Source: Mycolicibacterium fortuitum subsp. fortuitum (GTDB taxonomy: Bacteria; Actinomycetota; Actinomycetes; Mycobacteriales; Mycobacteriaceae). From it: a stretch of 64,000 nucleotides of DNA. Shown in pieces: positions 25,673 to 36,740 of this stretch. The notes under the pieces are model-generated. The model had not been told where the DNA came from, did no database searches, and saw only the letters and a program-made list of their open reading frames with translations. The stretch covers positions 4,464,001 to 4,528,000 of the forward strand of contig NZ_AP025518.1 in the NCBI RefSeq assembly GCF_022179545.1, in the 5' to 3' direction. Made by a program: the position numbers and the translations under genes. How positions within the stretch are numbered: the stretch's first letter is position 1; each line of letters opens with the position of its first letter.

Positions 25673-26920
25673 CTACTTTTTGTCGTACTTCGCTTCGTGC
25701 TTGTCGTCGGCGGCTTCGCCCCCGCGTTGCAACAGGGGTATCAAGGTCACCACGATCGCCACCAGGATGGCCGCTGCGACGACGGCTCCGGTGTAGCGCG
25801 GATCGAAGAAGATCGTCGCTGCGGCACCGAACGCGATGATGCCCACCCACAGATAGATCAGCAGCACAGCCCGGCGATGCGAGTGACCGATCTGCAGCAA
25901 TCGGTGGTGTAGGTGCATCTTGTCCGGGCTCAGCGGACTGCGACCGGCGCGAGTGCGCCGGACGATGGCCAGCAACGTGTCGAGCGCGGGCACCAGCATC
26001 ACGGCGATCACCAACAGGAACGGCGACATCAGCGCGAAAACGTCGCGGGCGCCGTAGGCGTTCTGCGAGATCGGTCCGGCGGCCGTGGTCGATGCCGCGC
26101 CCAACATCAGACCGATCAGCATGGAGCCCGAATCGCCCATGAAGATCTTGGCCCGATGGAAGTTGTGCGGGAGAAAGCCCAGACATGCCCCGGCCAGCAC
26201 CACCGAGATCACCGCGGGCGGATAGAACAGGACGTCGCCGCCGTGGTCACGCAGCAGTCCGACCGAGAACACGCAGATTGCCAGCGCTGTGATGAGGCCG
26301 AGCCCGGCCGCCAGCCCGTCCAGTCCGTCGACGAAGTTCATCGCGTTGACGATCGACACCGTCAGCGCCAGGGTCAGCAGGATCGAGGACACCTGGTCGA
26401 GCACGATGGTGCCCACTCCCCCGAACGGGATATAGAGCACGCTCCAGGCCACACCCATGGTGACCAGCACGCTGGCCGCGGTGATCTGCCCGGCGAACTT
26501 CGTCAGGGCATCCAGCCCCCAGCGGTCGTCGATCAACCCGATCGCCATGATCAGTCCGCCTGCCACCACGACGGCGGGCATACCCGTGGAATAGACGAAA
26601 CCCCGGGTCAGCGCCGGCAGTTGCGAGGCGAGCAGCACTGCGGCAGCCACCCCGATGTACATGGCCAGCCCACCCATCCGCGGGGTGGGTTGTACGTGGA
26701 CGTCACGCTCACGGGGGTAGGCCACGGCGCCGAGGCGAATGGCCAGCACGCGAACCCAACCGGTGGCGAAATACGTGATGATGGCGGCGGTCAGCCCGAC
26801 GAGTGCGAGTTCACGCAGCGGCACACCCGCACCGCGGTCCGACAGAGCGAGCAGCCCGGAGTTGACCGCGGGAAGAACTGCGTCACCGGCCGACATCACC
26901 GATGCACCGTACTGCAGCAA
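25673..26920 (-). CDS. wecA: Decaprenyl-phosphate N-acetylglucosaminephosphotransferase
   Basis: A 415-residue polytopic membrane enzyme (about 11 helices) that starts the arabinogalactan linker by moving GlcNAc-1-P to decaprenyl phosphate. Signatures are GLIDDRWGLDALTKF, NAMNFVDGLDGLAAG and the cytoplasmic HLHHRLLQIGHSHRR. The start is uncertain. The TTG at 26920 has a CGGAG about ten bases upstream and aligns with the M. tuberculosis start (QYG), while an ATG at 26896 is the alternative. It begins 7 bases after the upstream gene stop. Confidence 0.9.
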   Translation of the reverse strand: MLQYGASVMSAGDAVLPAVNSGLLALSDRGAGVPLRELALVGLTAAIITYFATGWVRVLAIRLGAVAYPRERDVHVQPTPRMGGLAMYIGVAAAVLLASQLPALTRGFVYSTGMPAVVVAGGLIMAIGLIDDRWGLDALTKFAGQITAASVLVTMGVAWSVLYIPFGGVGTIVLDQVSSILLTLALTVSIVNAMNFVDGLDGLAAGLGLITALAICVFSVGLLRDHGGDVLFYPPAVISVVLAGACLGFLPHNFHRAKIFMGDSGSMLIGLMLGAASTTAAGPISQNAYGARDVFALMSPFLLVIAVMLVPALDTLLAIVRRTRAGRSPLSPDKMHLHHRLLQIGHSHRRAVLLIYLWVGIIAFGAAATIFFDPRYTGAVVAAAILVAIVVTLIPLLQRGGEAADDKHEAKYDKK

Positions 26921-26927
26921 GCTGAGA

Positions 26928-27590
26928 TCACTCCGTAGGTGTTGTTGTGAGCGTGGACGTTTCCACGCCGACGACCCTGGCGATGTCGGCCGCACTGATC
27001 GGCCCGGTCCGCAGAATGCGTGGGTGGTCACCGGTGAGGTCGACGATTGTGGAGGCAGCCTGCTGTTCTGCGGGCCCGCCGTCGAGGTAGACCTCGACCT
27101 TGTCGCCGAGTTGCTCGTGCGCTTGCGCCGCGGTCACCGCCGCGGGCTGACCCGAGACATTGGCACTGGACTGTGCCATCGGTCCGACTTCGCGTAGCAG
27201 CTCGATGGCGACGGGGTGCATCGGCATCCGGAGCATGACGCTGCCGTTGGCGTCCCCGAGGTCCCATTGCAGCGACGGCGCCTGCGTCACGATCAGGCTC
27301 AGCGCACCCGGCCAGAATGCCCGGATCAATTCGCGGGCGACGGGCGGCACCGAGTAGACCAACCCGTCGATGGTGTTCCACGAGCCGACGAAAACGCCGA
27401 CCGGCATGTTGCGGCCCCGCCCTTTTGCCGCCAGCAAGCTGGCGACTGCCTCGCGGTCGAAGGCGTCGGCACCGATGCCGTAGACGGTGTCGGTCGGCAT
27501 CACCACGAGCCGGCCGCCTTTCACCGCGCTGATCGCCGAGGCGATACCGGTCGCACGCTGATCTGGATCGGTGCAATCGAAGATGGTCAT
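26928..27590 (-). CDS. L-threonylcarbamoyladenylate synthase (Sua5/YrdC family)
   Basis: A 220-residue protein that makes threonylcarbamoyl-AMP from threonine, bicarbonate and ATP for the t6A base of ANN-reading tRNAs. YrdC-fold signatures are VVMPTDTVYGIGADAFD, the KGRGRNMPVGVFV stretch, and AQSSANVSGQPAA. It lies between prmC (30 bases) and wecA (7 bases) on one strand. The same order prfA-prmC-sua5-rfe holds in M. tuberculosis (Rv1301). It lacks the extra Sua5 C-terminal domain, so it is closer to the short TsaC type. Confidence 0.9.
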   Translation of the reverse strand: MTIFDCTDPDQRATGIASAISAVKGGRLVVMPTDTVYGIGADAFDREAVASLLAAKGRGRNMPVGVFVGSWNTIDGLVYSVPPVARELIRAFWPGALSLIVTQAPSLQWDLGDANGSVMLRMPMHPVAIELLREVGPMAQSSANVSGQPAAVTAAQAHEQLGDKVEVYLDGGPAEQQAASTIVDLTGDHPRILRTGPISAADIARVVGVETSTLTTTPTE

Positions 27591-27620
27591 GTCGGCTCCC
27601 CGGTCGGTGCGCGCATCAAC

Positions 27621-28466
27621 TCAGCTTCTCCCAGTCCGGCTCGCGGTGACAAAGCGGGGTCGTCCGGCCAGGTCACGGCGCGCAGTGACATCGGTGAAAT
27701 GGCCGTCGCGGTCGAAGGCCTCGACCGACAGCTCGGCGGTGGAGTCGTCGTGTTCGACGGCGCAGGGCGCACCGTCGCGCAACCAGCGGGCGGCCAATGT
27801 GACGATCGGCCGGATCACCGCCATGCCGTCGGGACCACCGAACAGCGCAGCTGCGGGATCGTGTTCGGCCACCTCGGGCTCCAGGACGGCCGCCTCCGGG
27901 ATGTACGGCGGGTTCGATACGAGCAGGTCCACCTGGCCGTCGAATTCCGGCAGCAGACCCGCAGTGGTGACATCGGCATCTACGATCTCGACGCGCGTTC
28001 CTGCCGCGTTCCGCCGGGCGAATTGCAGGGCGGCAGGCGAATTCTCGAAGGCCACGACCCGCGCATCGGGCCGGTGTGCGGCCAACGCCAGCGCCAGCGC
28101 GCCCGAACCGGTGCAAAGATCGACGATCAACGGATTCGACGGAAGTGGTTGCGCGCACGCCCATTCGAGCAGCGACTCGGTCTCCGGGCGCGGTACGAAC
28201 ACCCCGGGGCCGACGGCCAGCGTCAACGGACCGAACGGCGCGGTGCCGACCAGGTGTTGCAGTGGAATCCGGCGGGACCGGGCGGCGACGAGCTCGTCAA
28301 AGGCCTGCTCGAAGCCGTCGCCAGGGTCGTCGGTGAACATCAGGCGGCTGCGGTCGACGCCCGCCACGTGTGCAGCCAGCAACTCGGCGTCGATGCGCGG
28401 AGAGGCGACACCGGCGGCGGCCAGCCGGGTGGCTGCGGCCTCGATCGCCTGCCGCAACGGGGTCAT
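27621..28466 (-). CDS. prmC: Peptide chain release factor N5-glutamine methyltransferase
   Basis: A 281-residue enzyme that methylates the glutamine of the GGQ motif in release factors. The SAM-binding region is [16 protein letters not shown], and the substrate-binding signature is [11 protein letters not shown]. Its ATG overlaps the prfA TGA as ATGA, so it is translated right after its own substrate protein, RF1. Formerly called hemK; no heme role is implied. Confidence 0.93.
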   Translation of the reverse strand: MTPLRQAIEAAATRLAAAGVASPRIDAELLAAHVAGVDRSRLMFTDDPGDGFEQAFDELVAARSRRIPLQHLVGTAPFGPLTLAVGPGVFVPRPETESLLEWACAQPLPSNPLIVDLCTGSGALALALAAHRPDARVVAFENSPAALQFARRNAAGTRVEIVDADVTTAGLLPEFDGQVDLLVSNPPYIPEAAVLEPEVAEHDPAAALFGGPDGMAVIRPIVTLAARWLRDGAPCAVEHDDSTAELSVEAFDRDGHFTDVTARRDLAGRPRFVTASRTGRS

Positions 28467-29563
28467 GTCTCCTGCTGCAGCCGGGCCTGTTTGTCGGCGG
28501 CGGCCAGCGCGTCGAGCAGCGCGTCCATATCGCCGTCGAGCACCTGGTCGAGGTTGTGCGCCTTGAAGTTGATGCGGTGGTCGGCGATCCGGTTCTCGGG
28601 GAAGTTGTAGGTGCGGATCCGCTCGCTGCGGTCGACCGTGCGGATCTGACTGGCCCGGTCGGCCGATGCGTCAGCCGATGCCTGTTCCTCGGCCAGTGCC
28701 TGCAGCCGTGCGGCGAGCACCACCATGGCGCGGGCCTTGTTCTGCAGCTGCGAGCGCTCGTTCTGGCAGGTCACGACGATGCCGGTGGGCAGGTGGGTGA
28801 TGCGGACCGCGGAGTCGGTGGTGTTGACGCCCTGTCCGCCCTTGCCCGAGGACCGATAGACGTCGATGCGCAGATCTGATTCGTCGATCTGTACCTGCTC
28901 GACGTCTTCCGGCTCGGGGTAGACCAGCACGCCGGCGGCCGAGGTGTGCACGCGGCCCTGCGATTCGGTGACGGGCACGCGCTGAACGCGGTGAACGCCG
29001 CCCTCGAACTTCATCCGCGACCACACGCCGTCGGCGGAATCGCCCTTGCTGGCGATGGTGATCGTGGCGTCCTTGTAGCCGCCGAGGTCCGACCAGGTCT
29101 CGTCGAGCACGGTCACCGTCCAGCCGTGACGTTCGGCGTATCGGATGTACATGCGGGCCAGGTCGGCGGCGAACAGCGCAGATTCCTCACCGCCCTCCCC
29201 GGATTTGACCTCCAGCACGATGTCATCGGCATCGTGCGGGTCGCGGGGCGCGAGCTGGTCGGTCAACTGCGCATCGAGTTCGGCGACCTTGGCGGTCAGC
29301 TCGTCCACCTCGTCGGCGAAGCTGGGGTCGTCGGCAGCCAGTTCACGGGCCGCCTCGAGGTCGCCGCGGGCGGCTTCGAGCTTCCGGTAGGTCCCGACGA
29401 CAGGCGACACCTGGGCGAAGCGGCGACCCACCTTGCGTGCGGCCGAGGCATCGGCGTGCAGGTTGGGGTCGGCGAGCTGGCGCTCCAGGTCTGCGTGCTC
29501 AGCGAGCAGCGCCTCGATCGCGGGTGCGGTATCCGTCACGTCAGCCACATCCTTTCCACTCAT
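28463..29563 (-). CDS. prfA: Peptide chain release factor 1
   Basis: A 366-residue factor that ends translation at UAA and UAG. The GGQ loop is [18 protein letters not shown]. The codon-reading tripeptide is P-V-T ([12 protein letters not shown]) instead of the PAT of E. coli, which is the mycobacterial form. The ATG at 29563 is used, though a GTG about seven codons later (VTDTAP) is possible. It precedes prmC with a 4-base overlap. Confidence 0.95.
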   Translation of the reverse strand: MSGKDVADVTDTAPAIEALLAEHADLERQLADPNLHADASAARKVGRRFAQVSPVVGTYRKLEAARGDLEAARELAADDPSFADEVDELTAKVAELDAQLTDQLAPRDPHDADDIVLEVKSGEGGEESALFAADLARMYIRYAERHGWTVTVLDETWSDLGGYKDATITIASKGDSADGVWSRMKFEGGVHRVQRVPVTESQGRVHTSAAGVLVYPEPEDVEQVQIDESDLRIDVYRSSGKGGQGVNTTDSAVRITHLPTGIVVTCQNERSQLQNKARAMVVLAARLQALAEEQASADASADRASQIRTVDRSERIRTYNFPENRIADHRINFKAHNLDQVLDGDMDALLDALAAADKQARLQQET

Positions 29564-29590
29564 GCCGCCAACTCGTGTCTGGAAACGAGA

Positions 29591-29633
29591 ACAGCGCCCA
29601 GATCTGACGCGTATGCGACAGATCGGGCGCCGT
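29591..29633. terminator. Stem-loop between rpmE and prfA
   Basis: Bases 29594-29606 pair with 29619-29630 around a 12-base loop with one bulged base. Three further flanking bases can pair. It starts 9 bases after the rpmE stop (minus strand) and is followed by a TTCTCGTTTCC stretch, so it probably ends part of the rpmE transcripts before prfA. Confidence 0.5.
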
Positions 29634-29641
29634 TGACGTAG

Positions 29642-29884
29642 CTACTTGTCGGCGGTAGCAGCCTGATCACCGGCAGGCTTGCGCTTGCCGTACCGCTTCT
29701 CGAAGCGGGCCACGCGGCCGCCGCTGTCGAGGATCTTCTGCTTGCCGGTGTAGAACGGGTGGCACTGCGAGCAGACCTCGACCACGATCTGGCCGCTCTG
29801 CTTGGTGCTGCGGGTCTGGAAGGTATTGCCGCAACCACAGTGCACCGTGGTCTCGACATACTCAGGGTGAATGCCTGTTTTCAT
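29642..29884 (-). CDS. rpmE: 50S ribosomal protein L31 (zinc-binding form)
   Basis: An 80-residue ribosomal protein. The four cysteines of the C+ form are present (HCGCGN and [11 protein letters not shown]), so this is the zinc-containing housekeeping paralogue rather than the zinc-free, Zur-controlled one. I place the start at the ATG at 29884 because it gives the standard N-terminus MKTGIHPEY and has AGAGG just upstream. Upstream in-frame sequence is not part of the protein. Confidence 0.95.
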   Translation of the reverse strand: MKTGIHPEYVETTVHCGCGNTFQTRSTKQSGQIVVEVCSQCHPFYTGKQKILDSGGRVARFEKRYGKRKPAGDQAATADK

Positions 29885-29960
29885 GGGTTCCTCTTCAATC
29901 GTTGGCCCGGGTCGCCCGCAATTCAGATGGACGTGAACCGGGACCGAGGGTCGGCGGTCC

Positions 29961-29966
29961 ATTATG
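29961..29966 (-). promoter_or_regulatory. Possible -10 box for rpmE
   Basis: CATAAT on the minus strand lies about 77 bases upstream of the rpmE start. No convincing -35 stands 16-18 bases upstream, so this is a weak call. Confidence 0.25.
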
Positions 29967-30047
29967 CCAGGTCAACCGCCAACCTCCTAAACGCCGGATG
30001 ACCGGCCACTATTCCTGCCCGCTACTGCGGCCCGGCTCGTACGACGG

Positions 30048-31601
30048 TCAGATTTGGGTGTAATCCGTGCCGTCGCGCTTCCACAGCACCCGACCGGCCG
30101 GATCGGAGCCCAGCGCGACCAGTTCACGCTTGAGGATCTTGTTGGTCGCGGTGGTGGGCAGATCTTCGGCGATCCACACGTAACGGGGCCAGGATTTCGG
30201 TGACAGATCCTGCTGCCGGGTCAGAAATGAGCCGAATTCTTCGGGCGTGAGCCGACTGCCGTCGCGCAGCACGATTGCCGCCATCACTTGATCGCCGACG
30301 AACTCGTCGGGCACCGGATAGACCGCGACGCGGCTGATCACCGGTTGGCGTAACAGGATTCGTTCGATGGGGGCTGCGGTGATGTTCTCGCCGTCCACCC
30401 TCATCCAGTCCGCGGTGCGCCCGGCCAGATAGATCCAGCCGTCGGCATCGCGGTAGGCCAGGTCGCCCGACCAGTACATGCCGTGGCGCAACCGTTCATC
30501 GGTGGCGCCCTGATCGTTGTGGTAGCCGCGGAACATTCCACTGCCGTTGGTGTTGACCAGTTCCCCGGTGGCAGCGTCGGCGTTGACCAGCGCGCCGGTG
30601 TCGTCGAATTCGGCTACCGCGCATTCGGTGAGGGTCTCGGGATCGTAGATCGCCACCCCCGGGAATCCCTGGCCGACGCTGCCGGCCGGAGTGCCCTCGG
30701 TGCGCGTGATGATGATGGCCAGTTCCGTCGAACCGAAGCCGTCCCAGACGCTGCAGCCGAACCGGCGGCTGAACTCGTCGATGTCGCGGTCGGCGGCCTC
30801 GTTGCCGAACGCCACCCGCAGCGGGTTGTCGCGGTCGTCGGGCTGCTCGGCGGTGGCGAGGATGTAGGCGAGGGGCTTTCCGACGTAGTTCATGTAGGTG
30901 GCGCCGTAGCGGCGGATGTCCGGGAGGAATCCCGAGGCCGAGAACTGCGCCGGCGCCATCGCCGCGCCCGAGCTGAGCGCCACGCCCCAGCCGGCGTACA
31001 CCCCGTTCGAGTGGAACAGCGGCATGGCCAGGTAGCAGGTGTCCGCCTCGGTGAGGTTGTAGCGCTGCACCAGGGCGGCGGCCGAGAACAGCACGATGGA
31101 ATGGGCGACCCGGACGGCCTTGGGCTCGCCGCTGGTGCCCGAGGTGAAGATCATCATGAAGGTGTCGTCGGGACCGACCTCGCGGTGCGGGATGAGTTCC
31201 CCTGCCGACCATGCGGTCTTCGACACGTCGATAACGGCGACTCCTGGCAGGTCGACGCCGTCCAGCAGTCCGCGGTGCTGGTCATCGACCAGGACGATCT
31301 GGCATTCGACCCTGGCGATGTCTCTGGCAAGCGCATCGCCCCGCCGGGTGTTGTTGATGCCGCACAGTACATAGCCGCCGAGGGCTGCGGCCGCGAGTGC
31401 GGTCAGCATGTCGGGGGTGTTGCCCAAAAGGGTCCCGACGTGCAGGGGGCGCTGCGGGTCGGCCATGGCGATCAGCGTGGCTGCCTGGGCCTTCGCCTCG
31501 GCGATGTGCTCCCGCCAGGTCCAGGTCCGGTCGCCGTATTTGATGGCGACGGTGTCGCCCCGTTCGCGCTCGCGGAGCAGCTGCTGCAGCGTTTCGGCCA
31601 T
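30048..31601 (-). CDS. Fatty-acyl-CoA synthetase, FadD17-like
   Basis: A 517-residue AMP-forming acyl-CoA ligase of the ANL superfamily. The phosphate-binding loop is MIFTSGTSGEPKAV. Other signatures are GFGSTE (A5), WIYLAGRTADWMRVDGEN (A8) and a C-terminal NKILKRELVALG with the catalytic lysine. The sequence most resembles FadD17 as I remember it, which suggests a steroid or branched fatty acid substrate. I use the ATG at 31601; a TTG at 31616 is the alternative. It is divergent from a TetR gene, the likely regulator. Confidence 0.85.
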   Translation of the reverse strand: MAETLQQLLRERERGDTVAIKYGDRTWTWREHIAEAKAQAATLIAMADPQRPLHVGTLLGNTPDMLTALAAAALGGYVLCGINNTRRGDALARDIARVECQIVLVDDQHRGLLDGVDLPGVAVIDVSKTAWSAGELIPHREVGPDDTFMMIFTSGTSGEPKAVRVAHSIVLFSAAALVQRYNLTEADTCYLAMPLFHSNGVYAGWGVALSSGAAMAPAQFSASGFLPDIRRYGATYMNYVGKPLAYILATAEQPDDRDNPLRVAFGNEAADRDIDEFSRRFGCSVWDGFGSTELAIIITRTEGTPAGSVGQGFPGVAIYDPETLTECAVAEFDDTGALVNADAATGELVNTNGSGMFRGYHNDQGATDERLRHGMYWSGDLAYRDADGWIYLAGRTADWMRVDGENITAAPIERILLRQPVISRVAVYPVPDEFVGDQVMAAIVLRDGSRLTPEEFGSFLTRQQDLSPKSWPRYVWIAEDLPTTATNKILKRELVALGSDPAGRVLWKRDGTDYTQI

Positions 31602-31620
31602 CCGATGAATCCCCAAGGAC

Positions 31621-31650
31621 TAGTGAACAGAATTAGAAAACTGTCTACCA
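31621..31650. promoter_or_regulatory. Imperfect inverted repeat between fadD and tetR
   Basis: The arms 31621-31630 and 31641-31650 match in 7 of 10 positions around an AT-rich 10-base spacer, with a perfect ACAG/CTGT core. It lies in the only intergenic space between the divergent acyl-CoA synthetase and TetR genes, as expected for a TetR operator. Confidence 0.45.
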
Positions 31651-31725
31651 TGGTTGTGGCGCGACGGATACGCCCTTGGCAGAATCATCTACCTAAGCCC
31701 GTCCGAAGACCAGGAGACGCAGGAG

Positions 31726-32331
31726 TTGACCAGCACCACGGCACCCCGCAGCGTGCGAGATCGGCTGATCGACGCTGCCGAAGAATGCTTGCGAACCAAA
31801 GGCATTCGCGCGACCACCGTGTCGGAGGTGGCTGAAGCCGCCGGAGTGTCCCGCGGGTGGCTCTACCGCCACTTCCCCGACAAGGTCACCCTGCTGGGCG
31901 CTGTGATCGTGCGTCTCAACGACACGTTCTGGTCAGAGGCACAAGCCATGCTCGAGCAGATCGACGGGCTGGATCGCCAGATCGCCTGGGGCGTCGGCAA
32001 CGGACTGCGGGCGTACGACGATCCGGGCGCGGTGCTGATGAAGCTCCGCACCGACGAACCCGAGGAATTCGCCGCCTGCGCAGGAGCCGGCGTACAGGGC
32101 ATGATCCCCGACCTCGCCGAGTTCTGGTCTCCTTATCTGGCTGCCGCCCGCGACCGTGGGGAGATCCGCGCCGATACCGACATCGCTGAAGCGTCGGAAT
32201 GGGTTGCGCGCGTGTTGATTTCGCTGGCAACCGTCCCGGGTAACACGCTGGATCCCAGCGACGGAGACGCGGTTCTCGGTCAAGTTCGGCGCTATCTGAT
32301 GCCCGGGTTACGTCCCGCTCCGACCGCCTGA
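31726..32331 (+). CDS. TetR/AcrR family transcriptional regulator
   Basis: A 201-residue regulator. The N-terminal helix-turn-helix is clear (GIRATTVSEVAEAAGVSRGW followed by LYRHFPDK), and the C-terminal ligand domain is not recognisable to a subfamily. The start is a TTG at 31726 with AGGAG nine bases upstream. Earlier in-frame starts add 24 non-conserved residues. It probably controls the divergent fatty-acyl-CoA synthetase and itself, with an acyl-CoA or free acid as ligand, by analogy with FadR- and KstR-like regulators. It ends before a shared terminator. Confidence 0.8.
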   Translation: MTSTTAPRSVRDRLIDAAEECLRTKGIRATTVSEVAEAAGVSRGWLYRHFPDKVTLLGAVIVRLNDTFWSEAQAMLEQIDGLDRQIAWGVGNGLRAYDDPGAVLMKLRTDEPEEFAACAGAGVQGMIPDLAEFWSPYLAAARDRGEIRADTDIAEASEWVARVLISLATVPGNTLDPSDGDAVLGQVRRYLMPGLRPAPTA

Positions 32332-32340
32332 CGATACGCA

Positions 32341-32368
32341 AAAGGCCCCCGATCATTCGGGGGCCTTT
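32341..32368. terminator. Bidirectional terminator between tetR and rho
   Basis: A perfect 12-bp stem (32341-32352 with 32357-32368) with a 4-base loop, GC-rich inside and flanked by A/T runs on both sides (AAA...TTT). It lies between two convergent genes, 9 bases after tetR and 14 bases after rho, so it can stop transcripts from both. Confidence 0.85.
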
Positions 32369-32382
32369 CACGTTTGTCGGGA

Positions 32383-34374
32383 TTAGTCGACGTCCATCGA
32401 TCCCGGCGCGGTCTTGGAGACCTGTACCAGGAACTCGTAGTTGTTCTTGGTCTTGCGCAGCTGGCTCATCAGCAGGTCGATGGCCTGGTGGCTGTCGAGG
32501 CCCGAGAGCACGCGGCGCAGCTTGTGGACGATGGCGAATTCGTCGGGGCTGAGCAGCAGCTCATCCTTACGCGTGCCCGACGGGTTGACGTCGACCGCGG
32601 GGAACACCCGGCGCTCGGCGATCTTGCGGTCGAGCTTGAGCTCGGCGTTGCCGGTGCCCTTGAACTCTTCGAAGATCACGGTGTCACCCGTGGAGCCGGT
32701 CTCGACCATCGCGGTGGCGATGATCGTGAGCGAGCCGCCGTGCTCGATGTTGCGCGCCGCGCCGAGGAATCGCTTCGGCGGGTACAGCGCGGTGGAATCC
32801 ACACCACCGGACAGGATGCGACCCGAGGCCGGGGAGGCGTTGTTGTACGCGCGGCCCAGGCGGGTGATCGAGTCCAGCAGCACGACGACGTCCTTGCCCT
32901 GCTCGACCAGGCGCTTGGCCCGCTCGATGGCCAGTTCCGCGGCCTGAGTGTGGTCTGACGGCGGGCGGTCGAAGGTCGAGGCGATGACCTCACCCTTGAC
33001 CGAGCGCTGCATGTCGGTGACCTCTTCAGGGCGCTCGTCGACGAGCACCACCATGAGGTGGCATTCCGGGTTGTTCTTGGTGATCGCGTTGGCGATGTCC
33101 TGCATGATCGTGGTCTTACCGGCCTTGGGCGGCGACACGATCAGGGCACGCTGCCCCTTACCGATGGGCATGATCAGGTCGATCACGCGGGTGGTCAGGC
33201 GCTCGGGGGTGGTCTCCAGGCGCAGCCGCTGGTTCGGGTACAGCGGGGTCAGCTTGGTGAAGTCGGGACGGTTCTTGGCCGCTTCGACCGGACCGCCGTT
33301 GACGCTGTCCAGGCGGACCAGCGGGTTGAACTTCTGCCGCGGGTTGTTGCCGCCGCCCTCTCCCTCGCGGGGTACCCGGACGGCCCCGGTGACCGCGTCA
33401 CCACGGCGCAGCCCGTTCTTGCGGACCATGTTCATGGACACATAGACGTCGTTCGGCCCGGCCAGATAACCCGAGGTGCGGACGAACGCGTAGTTGTCCA
33501 GCACGTCGAGGATGCCGGCGACCGGCTGCACGACATCGTCTTCACGCAGCTCGGTCTCGTTACCGCCCTCGGAGCCACGCTCTCCGCGGCGGCGACGATC
33601 ACGGTCGCGGAACCGGCGGCCGCGGCGGCCCTGCCTGCCGTCTCCGTCACCATCGTCATCGGCGTTGGAGTTGCCGCCCCGATTCTGCTGGTTGTCGGAT
33701 TGATCGGACTGCTCGCGGCCCTGGCCCTTGTCCTGCTTCTGGTCGCGGTCCTGCTTCTGATCGCGCTTGTCGTCCTGCTTGTTCTCGGACTTGTTGTCCG
33801 CCTTGTCGGCGTCCTTGTCCGTGTCGGCCTGCTCGCGCTTGTCGCGCCGCTCCTGCCGTTCCCGCTTGTCCTGCTTGTCCTGCTTGGCGGGCTTTTCCTG
33901 CGGCTCGGCGGTGGACTCGGCGCTCTCGGCAGCCTTGGTGTCGTCGGCAGCCTTGGTGTCGGCTTCGGCGGCCGATTCATCCTTGACCGCGTCGGCAGCC
34001 GGAGCACCGGCCTGGCGCGATGAACCCCGACGCTCGCGACGACGGGGCGCGGGCTGCTCGGCAGCCTCGGCACCGGCGTCCGACTGGGCGTCCGCGGGGG
34101 CCTGCTTGGCCTCGGCGGAGGCGCCGTTGGATTCGCCGCGGTGGGCGCGAATAGCTGCGATCAGCTCACTCTTACGCAAACCGGACGCGCCTTCGACGCC
34201 GATTTCCTTGGCCAGGGCCCGCAGCTCGGGCAGCACCATGGTGGACAGCGACGCGGGCCGGGCGCTCGAAGTGCGCCGCGCGGCCGCGGTGTCAGTGCTC
34301 TCAGAAGTCACGGCATTGGGCAAATCCCCGGTGCCGTTGGCATTGTCAGCCGTGAAGAGGTCCGTATCTGTCAC
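32383..34374 (-). CDS. rho: Transcription termination factor Rho
   Basis: A 663-residue hexameric RNA helicase. The Rho_N helical domain is at about residues 45-80 (LPELRALAKEIGVEGASGLR). A charged, disordered insert rich in D, K, Q and R runs from about 85 to 270. The RNA-binding domain follows (DVYVSMNMVRKNGLRRGD), then the ATPase core with Walker A PPKAGKTT. The insert is common in high-GC actinobacterial Rho and binds RNA. E. coli Rho is only 419 residues, so the extra length is the insert. It has its own promoter and a long leader. Confidence 0.95.
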   Translation of the reverse strand: MTDTDLFTADNANGTGDLPNAVTSESTDTAAARRTSSARPASLSTMVLPELRALAKEIGVEGASGLRKSELIAAIRAHRGESNGASAEAKQAPADAQSDAGAEAAEQPAPRRRERRGSSRQAGAPAADAVKDESAAEADTKAADDTKAAESAESTAEPQEKPAKQDKQDKRERQERRDKREQADTDKDADKADNKSENKQDDKRDQKQDRDQKQDKGQGREQSDQSDNQQNRGGNSNADDDGDGDGRQGRRGRRFRDRDRRRRGERGSEGGNETELREDDVVQPVAGILDVLDNYAFVRTSGYLAGPNDVYVSMNMVRKNGLRRGDAVTGAVRVPREGEGGGNNPRQKFNPLVRLDSVNGGPVEAAKNRPDFTKLTPLYPNQRLRLETTPERLTTRVIDLIMPIGKGQRALIVSPPKAGKTTIMQDIANAITKNNPECHLMVVLVDERPEEVTDMQRSVKGEVIASTFDRPPSDHTQAAELAIERAKRLVEQGKDVVVLLDSITRLGRAYNNASPASGRILSGGVDSTALYPPKRFLGAARNIEHGGSLTIIATAMVETGSTGDTVIFEEFKGTGNAELKLDRKIAERRVFPAVDVNPSGTRKDELLLSPDEFAIVHKLRRVLSGLDSHQAIDLLMSQLRKTKNNYEFLVQVSKTAPGSMDVD

Positions 34375-34605
34375 GGATTTCCTTTCTTTCCCCCGCTCAT
34401 CAGGTCGTGCGAGGGTTCCCCAAAGGTCGATGCGCGTTCAGCTGAACCGCTGAGCGCGTAGCTCTCACCGTCGCCTGCGCAACGGCGATCGCCAGGATCC
34501 GCCGAAGTACGGCGAACCGTCAGTCCACGAGTAGAACACAAGAAGATTGGGTGGTCGTCCTGGTGTCGACGCAGGCAGAGACCCTGCGATTGCTGGACGA
34601 GAGCG
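34375..34605 (-). promoter_or_regulatory. Long 5' leader of rho
   Basis: About 230 bases lie between the predicted rho promoter and the ATG, with no supported gene. In E. coli rho is autoregulated by Rho-dependent termination in its leader, and a similar role is possible here. An AGGAAAT-like stretch just upstream of the ATG serves as ribosome site (minus strand AAAGGAAATCC). Confidence 0.5.
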
Positions 34606-34634
34606 AGAATAACTCGCTTTGGTGAAGTAATCAA
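34606..34634 (-). promoter_or_regulatory. Promoter of rho
   Basis: The -35 box TTGATT is at 34629-34634 and the -10 box TATTCT at 34606-34611 (minus strand), with a 17-base spacer. It lies 52 bases after the thrB stop codon. Confidence 0.6.
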
Positions 34635-34686
34635 GCAACGTCAACACTGGGCGTGTGGCGTTTGCCGCTCTTTGTGCTGCTCACCG

Positions 34687-36736
<2,050 letters not shown>

Positions 36737-36740
<4 letters not shown>

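Noticed and set aside
33058..34023. Apparent polytopic membrane protein opposite rho
   Set aside because: The hydrophobic runs are the complement of the D/K/Q/R-rich insert of Rho, not a real gene.
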